Below, piece by piece: positions 1-6,495 of a stretch of 6,495 nucleotides of DNA; position 1 is the first letter of the stretch; every line of letters starts with the position of its first letter. Made by a program: the position numbers and the translations under genes. The stretch comes from an uncultured Agitococcus sp. (GTDB lineage: Bacteria; Pseudomonadota; Gammaproteobacteria; Pseudomonadales; Moraxellaceae). Where the stretch lies: the NCBI RefSeq assembly GCF_937920075.1, contig NZ_CALETI010000377.1:1-6495 (forward strand), given 5' to 3'. The notes under the pieces were generated by a model. It was not told where the DNA came from, did no database searches, and saw only the letters and a program-made list of their open reading frames with translations.

Positions 1-2888
1 ACCATCTCGGTGACCATGTCGATTAATTGTTCTAGCTTGGCGGAATTGGCTTTATCGGATGAAATTTTGTCGAGCTTTAACAAACTGGGGTGGCAACACA
101 CTTGGCGGAGTTTTAATAAGGCATCTAAAATGGCAATTTGGCTACGTTTAAAACCTTGTTTGGCAATAATATCTTGAATGTTAGCTTGCATGGCCACACG
201 TACAGCTTCATAGAGTTTAGACTGTGACTCACTCATATCTACATTGACTTCGATAGTGGTTTTGGGCGGCAGCTCTTTGGCAACCTCGGTTTTTAGGCGG
301 CGCAACATAAAGGGTTTAATACGATTAACCAGTTTTTGTCGTAATTGATTGTCACCCTTTTTTTCGATAGGGTGACGATAGTGTTTATTAAATAATTCTT
401 GGCTCGATAAAAAACCTGGCATTAAAAAATAGAATAATGACCACAATTCTCCTAAATGGTTTTCCATGGGTGTGCCTGTTAAACACAGCCGATGTTTGGC
501 ATCTAACTGACGTACTACCTGTGCTGCTTTAGCACGCGGATTTTTAATATTTTGTGCCTCATCTAAAATTAACAAATGATATGAATGTTGTTTTAACAGC
601 TCTTCATCACGGGCTAACAATGGGTAAGTGCTTAACACAATATCGTGTTGGGGAATTTTATCAAAATCTTGATGACGATTTGCGCCTTGTAATACTAACA
701 CCTTTAAATCAGGGGTAAATTTTTGGGCTTCTTTAAGCCAGTTATACATTAACGAGGTGGGCGCAATAATCAAGGCAGGTTTTTGCTGTAAATGACCTGC
801 TTGTTTTTCGAGTAAAATATGCGCTAAGGTTTGAGCAGTTTTGCCCAAACCCATATCATCAGCCAAAATGCCACCATGTTCTGTGTCGCGTAAAAACTGT
901 AGCCAACCCAAACCTTGTTGTTGATAAGGACGTAACTCACCCACAAAACCTTGAGGTGTAGGCAATTGTTGGCTATAACCTTGTTTGAGCTTGTTGGCAA
1001 ATTGTTGTAAACGCTCATTATTTTGCCACGGCATACCCAATACATGTTGTAGTGCAAGGGCTTGTGCGGCATCGTATTTATCCATGCCATGACTATCTTG
1101 GTTAAGCAAATGGCCAAGATGCAGTAAAATAGGTTTTATATCTTTGATAAGTAACGCTAAGGCTGATTGATTTTCACCTAGATAAACACTTAAAAAATCG
1201 TCTTCTTGTAATTCTTCAAGCGAGGCAGCGTCAAGCAAAAAAGGATGACTTTTAATTAATCGACTTAACAAATCAACTAAATTAAAGGTATTGCCTTGTG
1301 GGTCTTGAATCGTTGCGCCTAACTCAAACCAATCTTGCTGTGAGCTAGATTCGGTCAGTGATAAGTTGATGTTATGACCCAATTGAACATTAAAAGGACT
1401 GTCAGCCAGATGTTCAACTTGCCAACCAAATTCTGCAAATTTGTTGGTGGGAATAATGTTTTTAATAAAGTCGGTATTTTGAGCTAAAATTAAAGCATGC
1501 TCTTGGTTGTGAGTAAGTGCTTGAATGCTCTTATTCTTTTCAAGCCACTGTAAAGACGGAATTAGTTTTTGTAATTGGCTAATACGCTGTTTTTCTTGAG
1601 ATAAATCACGGTGTTGACGTACCATTTCGCCATTGTCTGTACCAAAAAAATAACTGTTTTTTTCGGTCGCTCTAATAGTCCCACCTATATAGTCAAAATA
1701 AATTTCGGCCAAGCCTAGCCCTTGATGAAATAAATAATCTGCAATCTTGTTAAAACCACCAAAACGAATAATGGGTGTTAATGTGCCATAAATATCTTCG
1801 ATATTTTTTAGAGAGTTTGGTTGAGCAATTTTTTGAGTAAGAGGCGAGCTTTGTAAGACTTCACTGACTTTGGGAATCAGAGCTTTAGGAATGTTAGGCA
1901 TTGCTAATAATTGACGAATGACGTGGCTGGCATATTCGCACTCAAGTTGGCCAATGATGCACTGCTCGGTATCAAGATAGGCTAAGGGTTGGGTATAAAG
2001 TACCTCAAATTTATCAGGAATGGGTGAGGTTTGGTCTTTAGCTTGTAGAGTAGCGACCAATCTTTCGCCTTGTTGTGTATCTTGCTGCCATTTAAGCTGT
2101 AATTGATAAGATGTGTCTGAATAACTTAAGGGGATTGTACTATCATGCCAATAACATTCTGCATGGCTAATGAGGTTTTGCAAATCTATCAACGGCAGAT
2201 GGTTAATGTTTAAATTTGGTTCGTAATAGGTGTGATAGTTTGCGTCTTTTTTTTGGCCGTGATGATGGCTATAAATGGGCAAAAAAGCATGACGCTCTGC
2301 GTGTGGCATAGCAATTCTATAAAGGACGATATTATCAAAATTGGTATAGGTTTTTTGCTCTCGGATTTCGTTGGCTTTATTACGTCTGATTTTATAAAGT
2401 GTCAGGCTGAGTTGTTGCTCTTGTTGAAGCTCATAAATAAACGGAGAGGCGATTTCTTTTTTGGTGTTAGGTGTGGCATTGAGATTGGTGCTTAATTCCT
2501 TGAGCCAAGATAAGGCTTGTGTGGCATTAATGTTAGATGAGGCAGTGCTACTAGCAGGGTTATTGGGTTTTACGAATGGAACAACATTATCGCTAAAATT
2601 TTCTAAAAAATTATTATAAAACAATTGTGCTAGGGCAGCACCATGTTTGCAATTTCTGCCTACAGGACAACTACATTCACTCTTAATTAACTGTTTTGAC
2701 TTGGTGCTATAAGTAATTTTAGTGTGATAGTAGTCGCCTCCTTCAACCACGGCAGACAGAGTAGCCGTGTCATTGGTATAACTGAGGTCGATGCTACCTT
2801 GGTCAATTTGTGTTAAGTAGTTTCGGCTACGTTGTAGGATTGTGTAATCAAACAAAGATTGCAGAAATCGGTTAAGTGCAATAGTCAT
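1..2888 (-). CDS. SNF2/SWI2-family DEAD/DEAH-box helicase-like ATPase with N-terminal SWIM zinc finger (3' end outside window)
   Basis: Seen: a minus-strand frame is open for 962 codons from ATG at 2888 to the left edge. An in-frame TGA lies 12 bases upstream, so this is the first possible ATG; the Shine-Dalgarno match is poor. Residues 72-82 form a CxC-x5-CxH SWIM zinc finger. Residues about 100-640 are an unassigned accessory region. The SNF2 N-terminal lobe follows: ELRPYQQQG near 650, Walker A DMGLGKT at 678-684 (K683), motif Ia IIAPTSL near 704, DEAQ box at 776-779, LTGTPMEN at 803-810, FMLRRLKTEV at 860-869 and LRQVCCHPSLL at 927-937. The second RecA lobe with motifs IV-VI should lie beyond position 1; relatives are roughly 1,100 residues. 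Family knowledge: SNF2 proteins are ATP-driven double-stranded DNA translocases that remodel protein-DNA complexes, usually without strand unwinding. SWIM fingers are predicted to bind DNA or protein. The specific role is unknown. The gene stands alone behind the pump terminator and looks somewhat AT-richer than the pump gene. Confidence 0.93.
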   Translation of the reverse strand, partial: MTIALNRFLQSLFDYTILQRSRNYLTQIDQGSIDLSYTNDTATLSAVVEGGDYYHTKITYSTKSKQLIKSECSCPVGRNCKHGAALAQLFYNNFLENFSDNVVPFVKPNNPASSTASSNINATQALSWLKELSTNLNATPNTKKEIASPFIYELQQEQQLSLTLYKIRRNKANEIREQKTYTNFDNIVLYRIAMPHAERHAFLPIYSHHHGQKKDANYHTYYEPNLNINHLPLIDLQNLISHAECYWHDSTIPLSYSDTSYQLQLKWQQDTQQGERLVATLQAKDQTSPIPDKFEVLYTQPLAYLDTEQCIIGQLECEYASHVIRQLLAMPNIPKALIPKVSEVLQSSPLTQKIAQPNSLKNIEDIYGTLTPIIRFGGFNKIADYLFHQGLGLAEIYFDYIGGTIRATEKNSYFFGTDNGEMVRQHRDLSQEKQRISQLQKLIPSLQWLEKNKSIQALTHNQEHALILAQNTDFIKNIIPTNKFAEFGWQVEHLADSPFNVQLGHNINLSLTESSSQQDWFELGATIQDPQGNTFNLVDLLSRLIKSHPFLLDAASLEELQEDDFLSVYLGENQSALALLIKDIKPILLHLGHLLNQDSHGMDKYDAAQALALQHVLGMPWQNNERLQQFANKLKQGYSQQLPTPQGFVGELRPYQQQGLGWLQFLRDTEHGGILADDMGLGKTAQTLAHILLEKQAGHLQQKPALIIAPTSLMYNWLKEAQKFTPDLKVLVLQGANRHQDFDKIPQHDIVLSTYPLLARDEELLKQHSYHLLILDEAQNIKNPRAKAAQVVRQLDAKHRLCLTGTPMENHLGELWSLFYFLMPGFLSSQELFNKHYRHPIEKKGDNQLRQKLVNRIKPFMLRRLKTEVAKELPPKTTIEVNVDMSESQSKLYEAVRVAMQANIQDIIAKQGFKRSQIAILDALLKLRQVCCHPSLLKLDKISSDKANSAKLEQLIDMVTEM
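1641..1667. repeat. Inverted homopolymer pair (seven A / seven T) inside the SNF2-family gene
   Basis: On the plus strand, ACC plus seven A (1641-1650) is followed by a six-base loop TAACTG and then seven T, C, GGT (1657-1667). The arms pair over ten bases with one bulged C at 1664. In the coding strand the runs encode E409-K410-N411 and Y413-F414-F415. Both lie in the X XXY YYZ register (A AAA AAC and T TTT TTT). A -1 shift at either run would end at a TGA at 1606-1608. The structure is plain in the sequence; any function is speculative. Confidence 0.45.
2247..2255 (-). other. Run of eight A residues in the SNF2-family gene (possible slippage site)
   Basis: The coding strand reads C followed by eight A and then GAC, at codons Q212-K213-K214-D215. 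The register is A AAA AAA, the form of a -1 frameshift heptamer. Either a -1 or a +1 shift meets a stop within about 15 codons. Slippage here is only a possibility, because lysine runs in AT-rich genes produce such tracts by chance. Confidence 0.3.
2643..2675 (-). other. SWIM zinc-finger motif within the SNF2-family gene
   Basis: Codons 72-82 read CSCPVGRNCKH, giving cysteines 72, 74 and 80 and histidine 82, an exact CxC-x(n)-CxH SWIM signature. The following small residues (GAA) are also usual for the motif. The spacing of five residues between the second and third ligands is short. Metal binding is inferred from the family and not shown here. Its position at the extreme N terminus of a SNF2 ATPase matches a known bacterial architecture. 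Confidence 0.85.
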
Positions 2889-2925
2889 GGTGCTTGTTCA
2901 ATCTTATGGCGTATGTTTGCTCATT

Positions 2926-2954
2926 ATTTTAACGAGTAATAAAGGTTATTTAAT
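2926..2954 (-). promoter_or_regulatory. Weak candidate sigma-70 promoter for the SNF2-family gene
   Basis: Reading the minus strand, TAAAAT at 2931-2926 resembles a -10 box (five of six). A poor -35 match, ATTAAA, sits 17 bases upstream at 2954-2949 (three of six). Transcription would begin near 2919 and give a leader of about 30 bases. A promoter is expected here because the upstream operon ends in a strong terminator, but in such AT-rich DNA similar hexamers are common and the exact position is uncertain. Confidence 0.25.
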
Positions 2955-3043
2955 AGGGGAGAGTAGATGGTTTTTATGGTGTTATTGAAAAGTACTTATT
3001 GCTTTGATTCCGAACTCAGGTTAAGTAGACTCAAAAAATCTTT

Positions 3044-3080
3044 AAAATAAAAAAGGATGAGCCTCCACGACTCATCCTTT
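3044..3080 (-). terminator. Rho-independent terminator of the RND pump operon
   Basis: A perfect ten-base inverted repeat, AAAGGATGAG (3052-3061) and CTCATCCTTT (3071-3080), encloses a nine-base loop. In the minus-strand transcript the second arm runs directly into TTT-A-TTTT (3051-3044), a good U-tract. In the plus direction the stem is followed by GATTTGCAAA, so it should act for minus-strand transcription only. It lies 26 bases past the permease stop codon and isolates the pump operon from the SNF2-family gene. Confidence 0.92.
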
Positions 3081-3087
3081 GATTTGC

Positions 3088-3118
3088 AAAACGGACTTAG
3101 AGAAAGTTAAGCCGTTTT
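3088..3118. other. Hairpin overlapping the permease stop codon
   Basis: AAAACGG-A-CTTA (3088-3099) pairs with TAAG-CCGTTTT (3108-3118) around an eight-base loop. This gives 11 base pairs with one bulged base at 3095. The permease TAA (3109-3107) sits at the edge of the stem and loop, so the last codons lie in one arm. On the plus strand the stem continues into three further T (3119-3121) and has the shape of a weak terminator, though no plus-strand gene is present. On the minus strand the U-tract is only the TTTT of the stem. It may protect the mRNA 3' end or act as a secondary terminator. Confidence 0.55.
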
Positions 3119-6100
3119 TTTCACTTTAAAGAAAATGGCATACATTGCGGGTAAACTGAGCAAGGTTAATGCTGTTGCCACAATCAACCCACCCATAATT
3201 GCCACCGCCATTGGCCCCCAAAAGGTGCTGTGCATTAACGGAATCATCGCTAATACCGCAGCCGCAGCCGTTAAAATAATCGGTCTAAAACGACGTACCG
3301 CCGCTTCAATCACGGCTTGCCATCTATCAACACCATTGGCAATATCTTGCTCGATTTGGTCAATTAAAATTACCGAGTTACGAATAATCATCCCGTTAAG
3401 CGCAATAATCCCTAAAGTCGCGACAAAACCCATGGGACGGTTGAGTGCTAACATCATTAACGCGGCACCAATCACTCCTAAAGGTCCTGTTAAAAACACC
3501 AATAACGCCCGTGGGAAGCTACGTAATTGCAACATCAACAAGGTAAAGATAATAAATAACATCAAAGGCACATTAGCTTGAATGGACGATGTACCTTTTT
3601 GTGACTCAGCGACTGTCCCTGCAATTTCAATATGGTAGCCAGCATCCAACTTAGCGCGTAAGCCTTCAAGTTTTTCATTAATGCGTAAGGCAACGGTGGC
3701 AGGTTGAATACCATCAGCCACATCCCCTTGTACGGTAATGGCAAACTGACGATTTTGCCGCCATACTACGCCATATTCCCATTGCAAATTAGGACGCGCA
3801 ATTTGTGCTAGAGGAATAGACTGGCCACTGCCTGTGGGCAAATATGTACCTGTTAAGGCAGTCATGCTGTCACGTTCTTCTTTAGGTTGACGCAAAATAA
3901 TCGGAATTTGGTCGTTTTCTTCACGATATTGGCCAATGGTTAAACCTGACAAAATAGTTTGGCTGGCGGTGGCAATATCAGAACTGGTCACAGCTAAAGC
4001 GCGTGCGCGTTGTTGATCAATATCTAAGTGTAAAGATTTGACTTCTTCCGACCAGTTATCGTTAACACCACGCATCGCAGAGTCTGCACGAACAATGGTT
4101 TTAACTTCATCGGCAATCGCACGTAATTTATCAGGATTATCACCAATCACTCTAAACATTACAGGATAGGGTACAGGTGGGCCATTGGGTAATAATCGCG
4201 CACGGCCACGAATTTCTGGAAATTCCTCTTGTAACATGACAGGTAATTGATGACGAATTTTTTCACGCGCTTCTAAAGAGGGCGGCATAATCACCAATTG
4301 GGCGACGTTATTTTGTGGAAAGATTTGGTCTAACGATAAGTAAAAACGCGGCGCGCCTTGACCAACAAACGAAGTCACCGAACCTGCTTCGGGAATGGCT
4401 AATAAACGCTGTTCAACTCGTTTGACGATACTTTCGGTATTGGTTAACGAAGAACCTTCGGGCAACCATAAATCAATCACCATTTCTGGACGGTTGGAGT
4501 CGGGGAAAAACTGCTTTTCAACCAATTTCATGCCCATAATACCTGCACCAAGCGCGGCGAGGGTAGCGAGTAAGGTAATCCAACGGTGATTCACACACCA
4601 TGCCACGGTGTTACGCACCGCATTATAGAAAGGCGAATCAAAGACTTCGTGATGTTCGGCTGAACCTGCATGATGAGTTTTTAATAAACGATACCCTAAA
4701 AATGGCACAAAATAGACCGAGACAAACCACGAGACAATTAAGGCTGTCGTCGTTACCGCAAAAATGGCAAAGGTGTATTCACCCACCGCAGAATTGGCTA
4801 AACCAATGGGTAAAAAGCCTGCGGCTGTAATCAACGTACCTGTGAGCATGGGCATGGCGGTGGTTTGATAGGCATAAATACTCGCGCTTAAACGGTCATA
4901 ACCTTCTTCGAGTTTACGCACCATCATTTCGACAATAATAATCGCATCATCCACCAACAAGCCAAGGGCAATAATCAGCGAGCCGAGCGAGATTTTGTGT
5001 AAATCAATGCCCCATCTGTCCATGATTAAAAAGGTAATCGCTAATACCAAAGGTATCGATAAACCGACCACTAAACCCGGCCGCATATCGACTCTTAAAG
5101 GTTTGGTGTGTAAGCCTAATGCCAAAAAGCTAACCACTAAAACAATCACTAAGGCTTCGGCTAAGGTTTTAACAAATTCTTGCACCGAACGATTAACGGA
5201 GCTAGGTTGGTCTTGCACTTGTTGCAATTCAATACCCGCAGGCAAGCTGTCGCGTAGTTTTTGACTAGCATGTTGAAGGTCTTTACCCAAAGTGATGATG
5301 TCACCGCCTTTGGTCATGGAAATGCCTAAACCAATGACTTCATGGCCATTTAAACGCATTTTCGGGGCAGCAGGGTCTTGGTAACCACGTTGAATGGTGG
5401 CGATGTCGCCCAAATAAAAACTACGATTATTAAAGCGTAAAGGTAGTTTTTTCAGGTCATCAACATTGGTAAATTGACCTGTTAAACGGATTTGAATATC
5501 GTCTAAAGGGGTGCGTAACGTACCTGCATATTCAACGGCATTTTGTTGGTTGAGGGCGTTGATAACTTGGTGCATATCAATACCCATTCTTGCGAGTTTC
5601 TTTTGGGAAATTTCAACAAATACACGTTCATCTTGCACGCCATATTGCTCAACTTTGGCAACATTAGGCACTCTTAATAATTCATTGCGCACTTGGTCGG
5701 CATATTTTTTTAATTCTGCATAAGAAAAACCATCAGCAGACAGCGCGTAAATCACGCCATACACATCACCAAATTCATCATTAAAGAAGGGGCCTTGTAC
5801 GCCTTGAGGTAAGGTATGACGTTTGTCGTTGATTTTTTTACGAATGGTGTACCAAATATGTTGAATATCTTTGGCTTGAACCGATTCTTTCACCTCAATA
5901 AAAATCGTCGTTTCGCCTGCTTTGGAGTAACTGCGAATTTTATCGACATGAGGGGCTTCTTGGAGAACTTCTTCCAATTTATCGGTTAGCTGTTCGGACA
6001 CTTGCAAGGCGGTAGCACCCGGCCAAAAGGCACGCACCACCATTGCTCTAAAAGTAAAGGGTGGGTCTTCGTCTTGGCCTAATTGAAAAAACGAGGCAAT

Positions 6101-6199
6101 CCCTGCCAACATCAAGACAATCAGCAAATAGGTGGTAATGGCAGGATTTTGAATGGCAATCCGCGAGAGGTTAAAACGTTCGGCTGATGAGTTACTCAT
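3107..6199 (-). CDS. RND-family efflux transporter permease subunit (HAE1/TriC-like)
   Basis: Role (family): inner-membrane proton-driven antiporter of a tripartite pump that exports drugs, biocides or other amphiphiles through an adaptor and an outer-membrane channel. Seen: 1030 residues, the usual RND length, in two homologous halves. TM1 is at about 20-40, a periplasmic porter/docking loop at 41-345, TM2-TM6 at about 345-503, TM7 at about 540-558, a second periplasmic loop at 559-876, and TM8-TM12 at about 877-1024. TM4 carries the paired aspartates D417-D418 (GLLVDDAI), the proton-relay pair of drug-type RND pumps; metal-type CzcA/CusA pumps differ there. TM10 has arginine 940 in GMIIRNSVIL where AcrB has lysine 940. 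QDEDPPFTFR (42-51) and FNDEFGDVYG (139-148) fit the TriC-like group. The start at 6199 has GGGAG six bases upstream. It follows the adaptor gene by 12 bases and is last in the operon. Substrate cannot be told from sequence; a specific name such as triC is not justified. Confidence 0.95.
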   Translation of the reverse strand: MSNSSAERFNLSRIAIQNPAITTYLLIVLMLAGIASFFQLGQDEDPPFTFRAMVVRAFWPGATALQVSEQLTDKLEEVLQEAPHVDKIRSYSKAGETTIFIEVKESVQAKDIQHIWYTIRKKINDKRHTLPQGVQGPFFNDEFGDVYGVIYALSADGFSYAELKKYADQVRNELLRVPNVAKVEQYGVQDERVFVEISQKKLARMGIDMHQVINALNQQNAVEYAGTLRTPLDDIQIRLTGQFTNVDDLKKLPLRFNNRSFYLGDIATIQRGYQDPAAPKMRLNGHEVIGLGISMTKGGDIITLGKDLQHASQKLRDSLPAGIELQQVQDQPSSVNRSVQEFVKTLAEALVIVLVVSFLALGLHTKPLRVDMRPGLVVGLSIPLVLAITFLIMDRWGIDLHKISLGSLIIALGLLVDDAIIIVEMMVRKLEEGYDRLSASIYAYQTTAMPMLTGTLITAAGFLPIGLANSAVGEYTFAIFAVTTTALIVSWFVSVYFVPFLGYRLLKTHHAGSAEHHEVFDSPFYNAVRNTVAWCVNHRWITLLATLAALGAGIMGMKLVEKQFFPDSNRPEMVIDLWLPEGSSLTNTESIVKRVEQRLLAIPEAGSVTSFVGQGAPRFYLSLDQIFPQNNVAQLVIMPPSLEAREKIRHQLPVMLQEEFPEIRGRARLLPNGPPVPYPVMFRVIGDNPDKLRAIADEVKTIVRADSAMRGVNDNWSEEVKSLHLDIDQQRARALAVTSSDIATASQTILSGLTIGQYREENDQIPIILRQPKEERDSMTALTGTYLPTGSGQSIPLAQIARPNLQWEYGVVWRQNRQFAITVQGDVADGIQPATVALRINEKLEGLRAKLDAGYHIEIAGTVAESQKGTSSIQANVPLMLFIIFTLLMLQLRSFPRALLVFLTGPLGVIGAALMMLALNRPMGFVATLGIIALNGMIIRNSVILIDQIEQDIANGVDRWQAVIEAAVRRFRPIILTAAAAVLAMIPLMHSTFWGPMAVAIMGGLIVATALTLLSLPAMYAIFFKVKKTA

Positions 6200-6205
6200 A
6201 GTGCG

Positions 6206-6210
6206 CTCCC
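6206..6210 (-). promoter_or_regulatory. Shine-Dalgarno sequence of the RND permease gene
   Basis: The minus strand reads GGGAG-CGCACT-ATG, a strong ribosome binding site six bases before the ATG at 6199. It lies wholly within the 12-base gap after the adaptor stop codon. This supports the chosen start and suggests translation closely following the upstream gene. Confidence 0.8.
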
Positions 6211-6211
6211 G

Positions 6212-6495
6212 TTATTGTTTAGCCAATAAGGGGCGTACAACTTGCCCTTCATGCACTACATGCACGCCAGCCACGACCACTTGTTGACCTTGTTGTAGGC
6301 CAGCAACAATCACCTCATTACCATCAACACCTGCCACTTGTACGGCTTGGCTTTGTAGTTTTTGACTTTGTGGATTAAACACAAACACGGTGGTTTGTTG
6401 ACCTTTACCGACTAAGGCACTGGTGGGTAATTTGATTAAGCCACTTTGACCTTGTAAGTTAAGGTGTAAGGTTGCCGATTGGCCTAAAGCCAAGG
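6212..6495 (-). CDS. RND efflux periplasmic adaptor (membrane fusion protein), C-terminal part only
   Basis: Role (family): HlyD/AcrA-type adaptor that links the inner-membrane permease to an outer-membrane channel across the periplasm. Seen: 94 codons, the first incomplete, ending in TAA at 6212. The fragment begins LALGQSATLHLNLQG, the end of the beta-barrel domain. It continues through LPTSALVGKGQQTTVFVF, a typical adaptor strand and loop, to the membrane-proximal domain with VIVAGLQQGQQVVVAGVHVV and GQVVRPL, which closely follows the usual adaptor C terminus. The TTG at 6493-6491 is an internal leucine and not a start; the gene continues beyond the right edge. With the permease 12 bases downstream it forms one operon. 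TriABC-type pumps carry two adaptor genes, so a second one further upstream is possible but not visible. The lipoprotein signal or anchor, if any, is outside the window. Confidence 0.9.
   Translation of the reverse strand, partial: LALGQSATLHLNLQGQSGLIKLPTSALVGKGQQTTVFVFNPQSQKLQSQAVQVAGVDGNEVIVAGLQQGQQVVVAGVHVVHEGQVVRPLLAKQ

Larger units (their letters stand above)
2889..3106. other. Intergenic region between the pump operon and the SNF2-family gene
   Basis: These 218 bases are AT-rich and contain no ORF of note. The right part holds two hairpins that end the pump operon. The left part (2889-3051) is the leader of the SNF2-family gene. It contains a weak promoter candidate, an eight-base palindrome AAGTACTT at 2990-2997 and a small AATAA/TTATT inverted repeat at 2938-2950. 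The last two are short enough to be chance. No operator, riboswitch or small RNA is recognisable. Confidence 0.7.

Noticed and set aside
824..1117. Minus-strand open frame of 97 codons
   Set aside because: It is an alternative frame over the Walker A region of the SNF2-family gene, which reads through in the correct frame; the product looks like random sequence.
2232..2495. Plus-strand open frame of 87 codons with a hydrophobic start
   Set aside because: It is antisense to the SNF2-family coding frame, with no ribosome binding site or family resemblance; a shadow frame.
1..2888. SNF2-family gene as part of a DISARM-like or other defence system
   Set aside because: No methyltransferase, nuclease, phospholipase D or other defence partner is visible, and the right-hand neighbour is an efflux operon behind a terminator. 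The left side is unseen.
2904..2924. Six-codon upstream ORF (ATG AGC AAA CAT ACG CCA TAA) in the leader of the SNF2-family gene
   Set aside because: No ribosome binding site, and it overlaps the predicted transcription start; very short ORFs are expected by chance.
2938..2950. AATAA/TTATT inverted repeat as an operator
   Set aside because: Five pairs in AT-rich DNA are expected by chance and no regulator gene is present to support it.
3135..3581. Plus-strand open frame of 148 codons
   Set aside because: It lies wholly opposite the 3' end of the permease gene, whose translation is clearly conserved RND sequence. Its own product is low-complexity (rich in isoleucine, alanine and lysine) and matches nothing I know.
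5820..5850. A-run in the permease gene (codons R120-K121-K122-I123) as a frameshift site
   Set aside because: The register is T AAA AAA, which does not fit the slippery heptamer pattern, and the permease is intact and of normal length.
6491..6493. TTG as a start codon giving a 93-residue protein
   Set aside because: The reading frame continues to the window edge and the fragment begins inside a conserved adaptor domain, so this is an internal leucine of a longer gene.

Overview
This is an ordinary-looking bacterial chromosomal stretch with three protein genes, all on the minus strand. Two of them run off the window edges. The sequence is moderately AT-rich. The tripartite RND pump implies an envelope with an outer membrane, so a Gram-negative host. 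The protein style suggests a gammaproteobacterium, perhaps from the Pseudomonadales/Moraxellaceae side, but this is an impression and not a tested assignment.

In the direction of transcription (right to left), the window opens with the last 94 or so codons of a periplasmic membrane-fusion (adaptor) protein at 6212-6495. After a 12-base gap holding a clear Shine-Dalgarno sequence comes a complete 1030-residue RND inner-membrane efflux permease at 3107-6199. The two are almost certainly co-transcribed and form the inner-membrane and adaptor parts of an export pump. No outer-membrane channel gene follows: the operon ends in a hairpin overlapping the stop codon, then a strong intrinsic terminator at 3044-3080.

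After a leader of about 160 bases (2889-3051) with at most a weak promoter, a separate transcription unit begins at 2888. It encodes a large SNF2/SWI2-family ATPase with an N-terminal SWIM zinc finger. The frame is open for 962 codons to the left edge. The N-terminal half of the SNF2 motor (Walker A, DEAQ box, TGTP motif) is present, but the C-terminal RecA lobe lies outside the window.

The pump and the SNF2 protein share no evident function; they look like neighbouring units separated by a terminator. I find no mobile element, CRISPR array, tRNA, rRNA or defence cassette. The least explained signals are a pair of inverted seven-base homopolymer runs inside the SNF2 gene, both in the register of -1 frameshift heptamers, and the tandem hairpins at the end of the pump operon.
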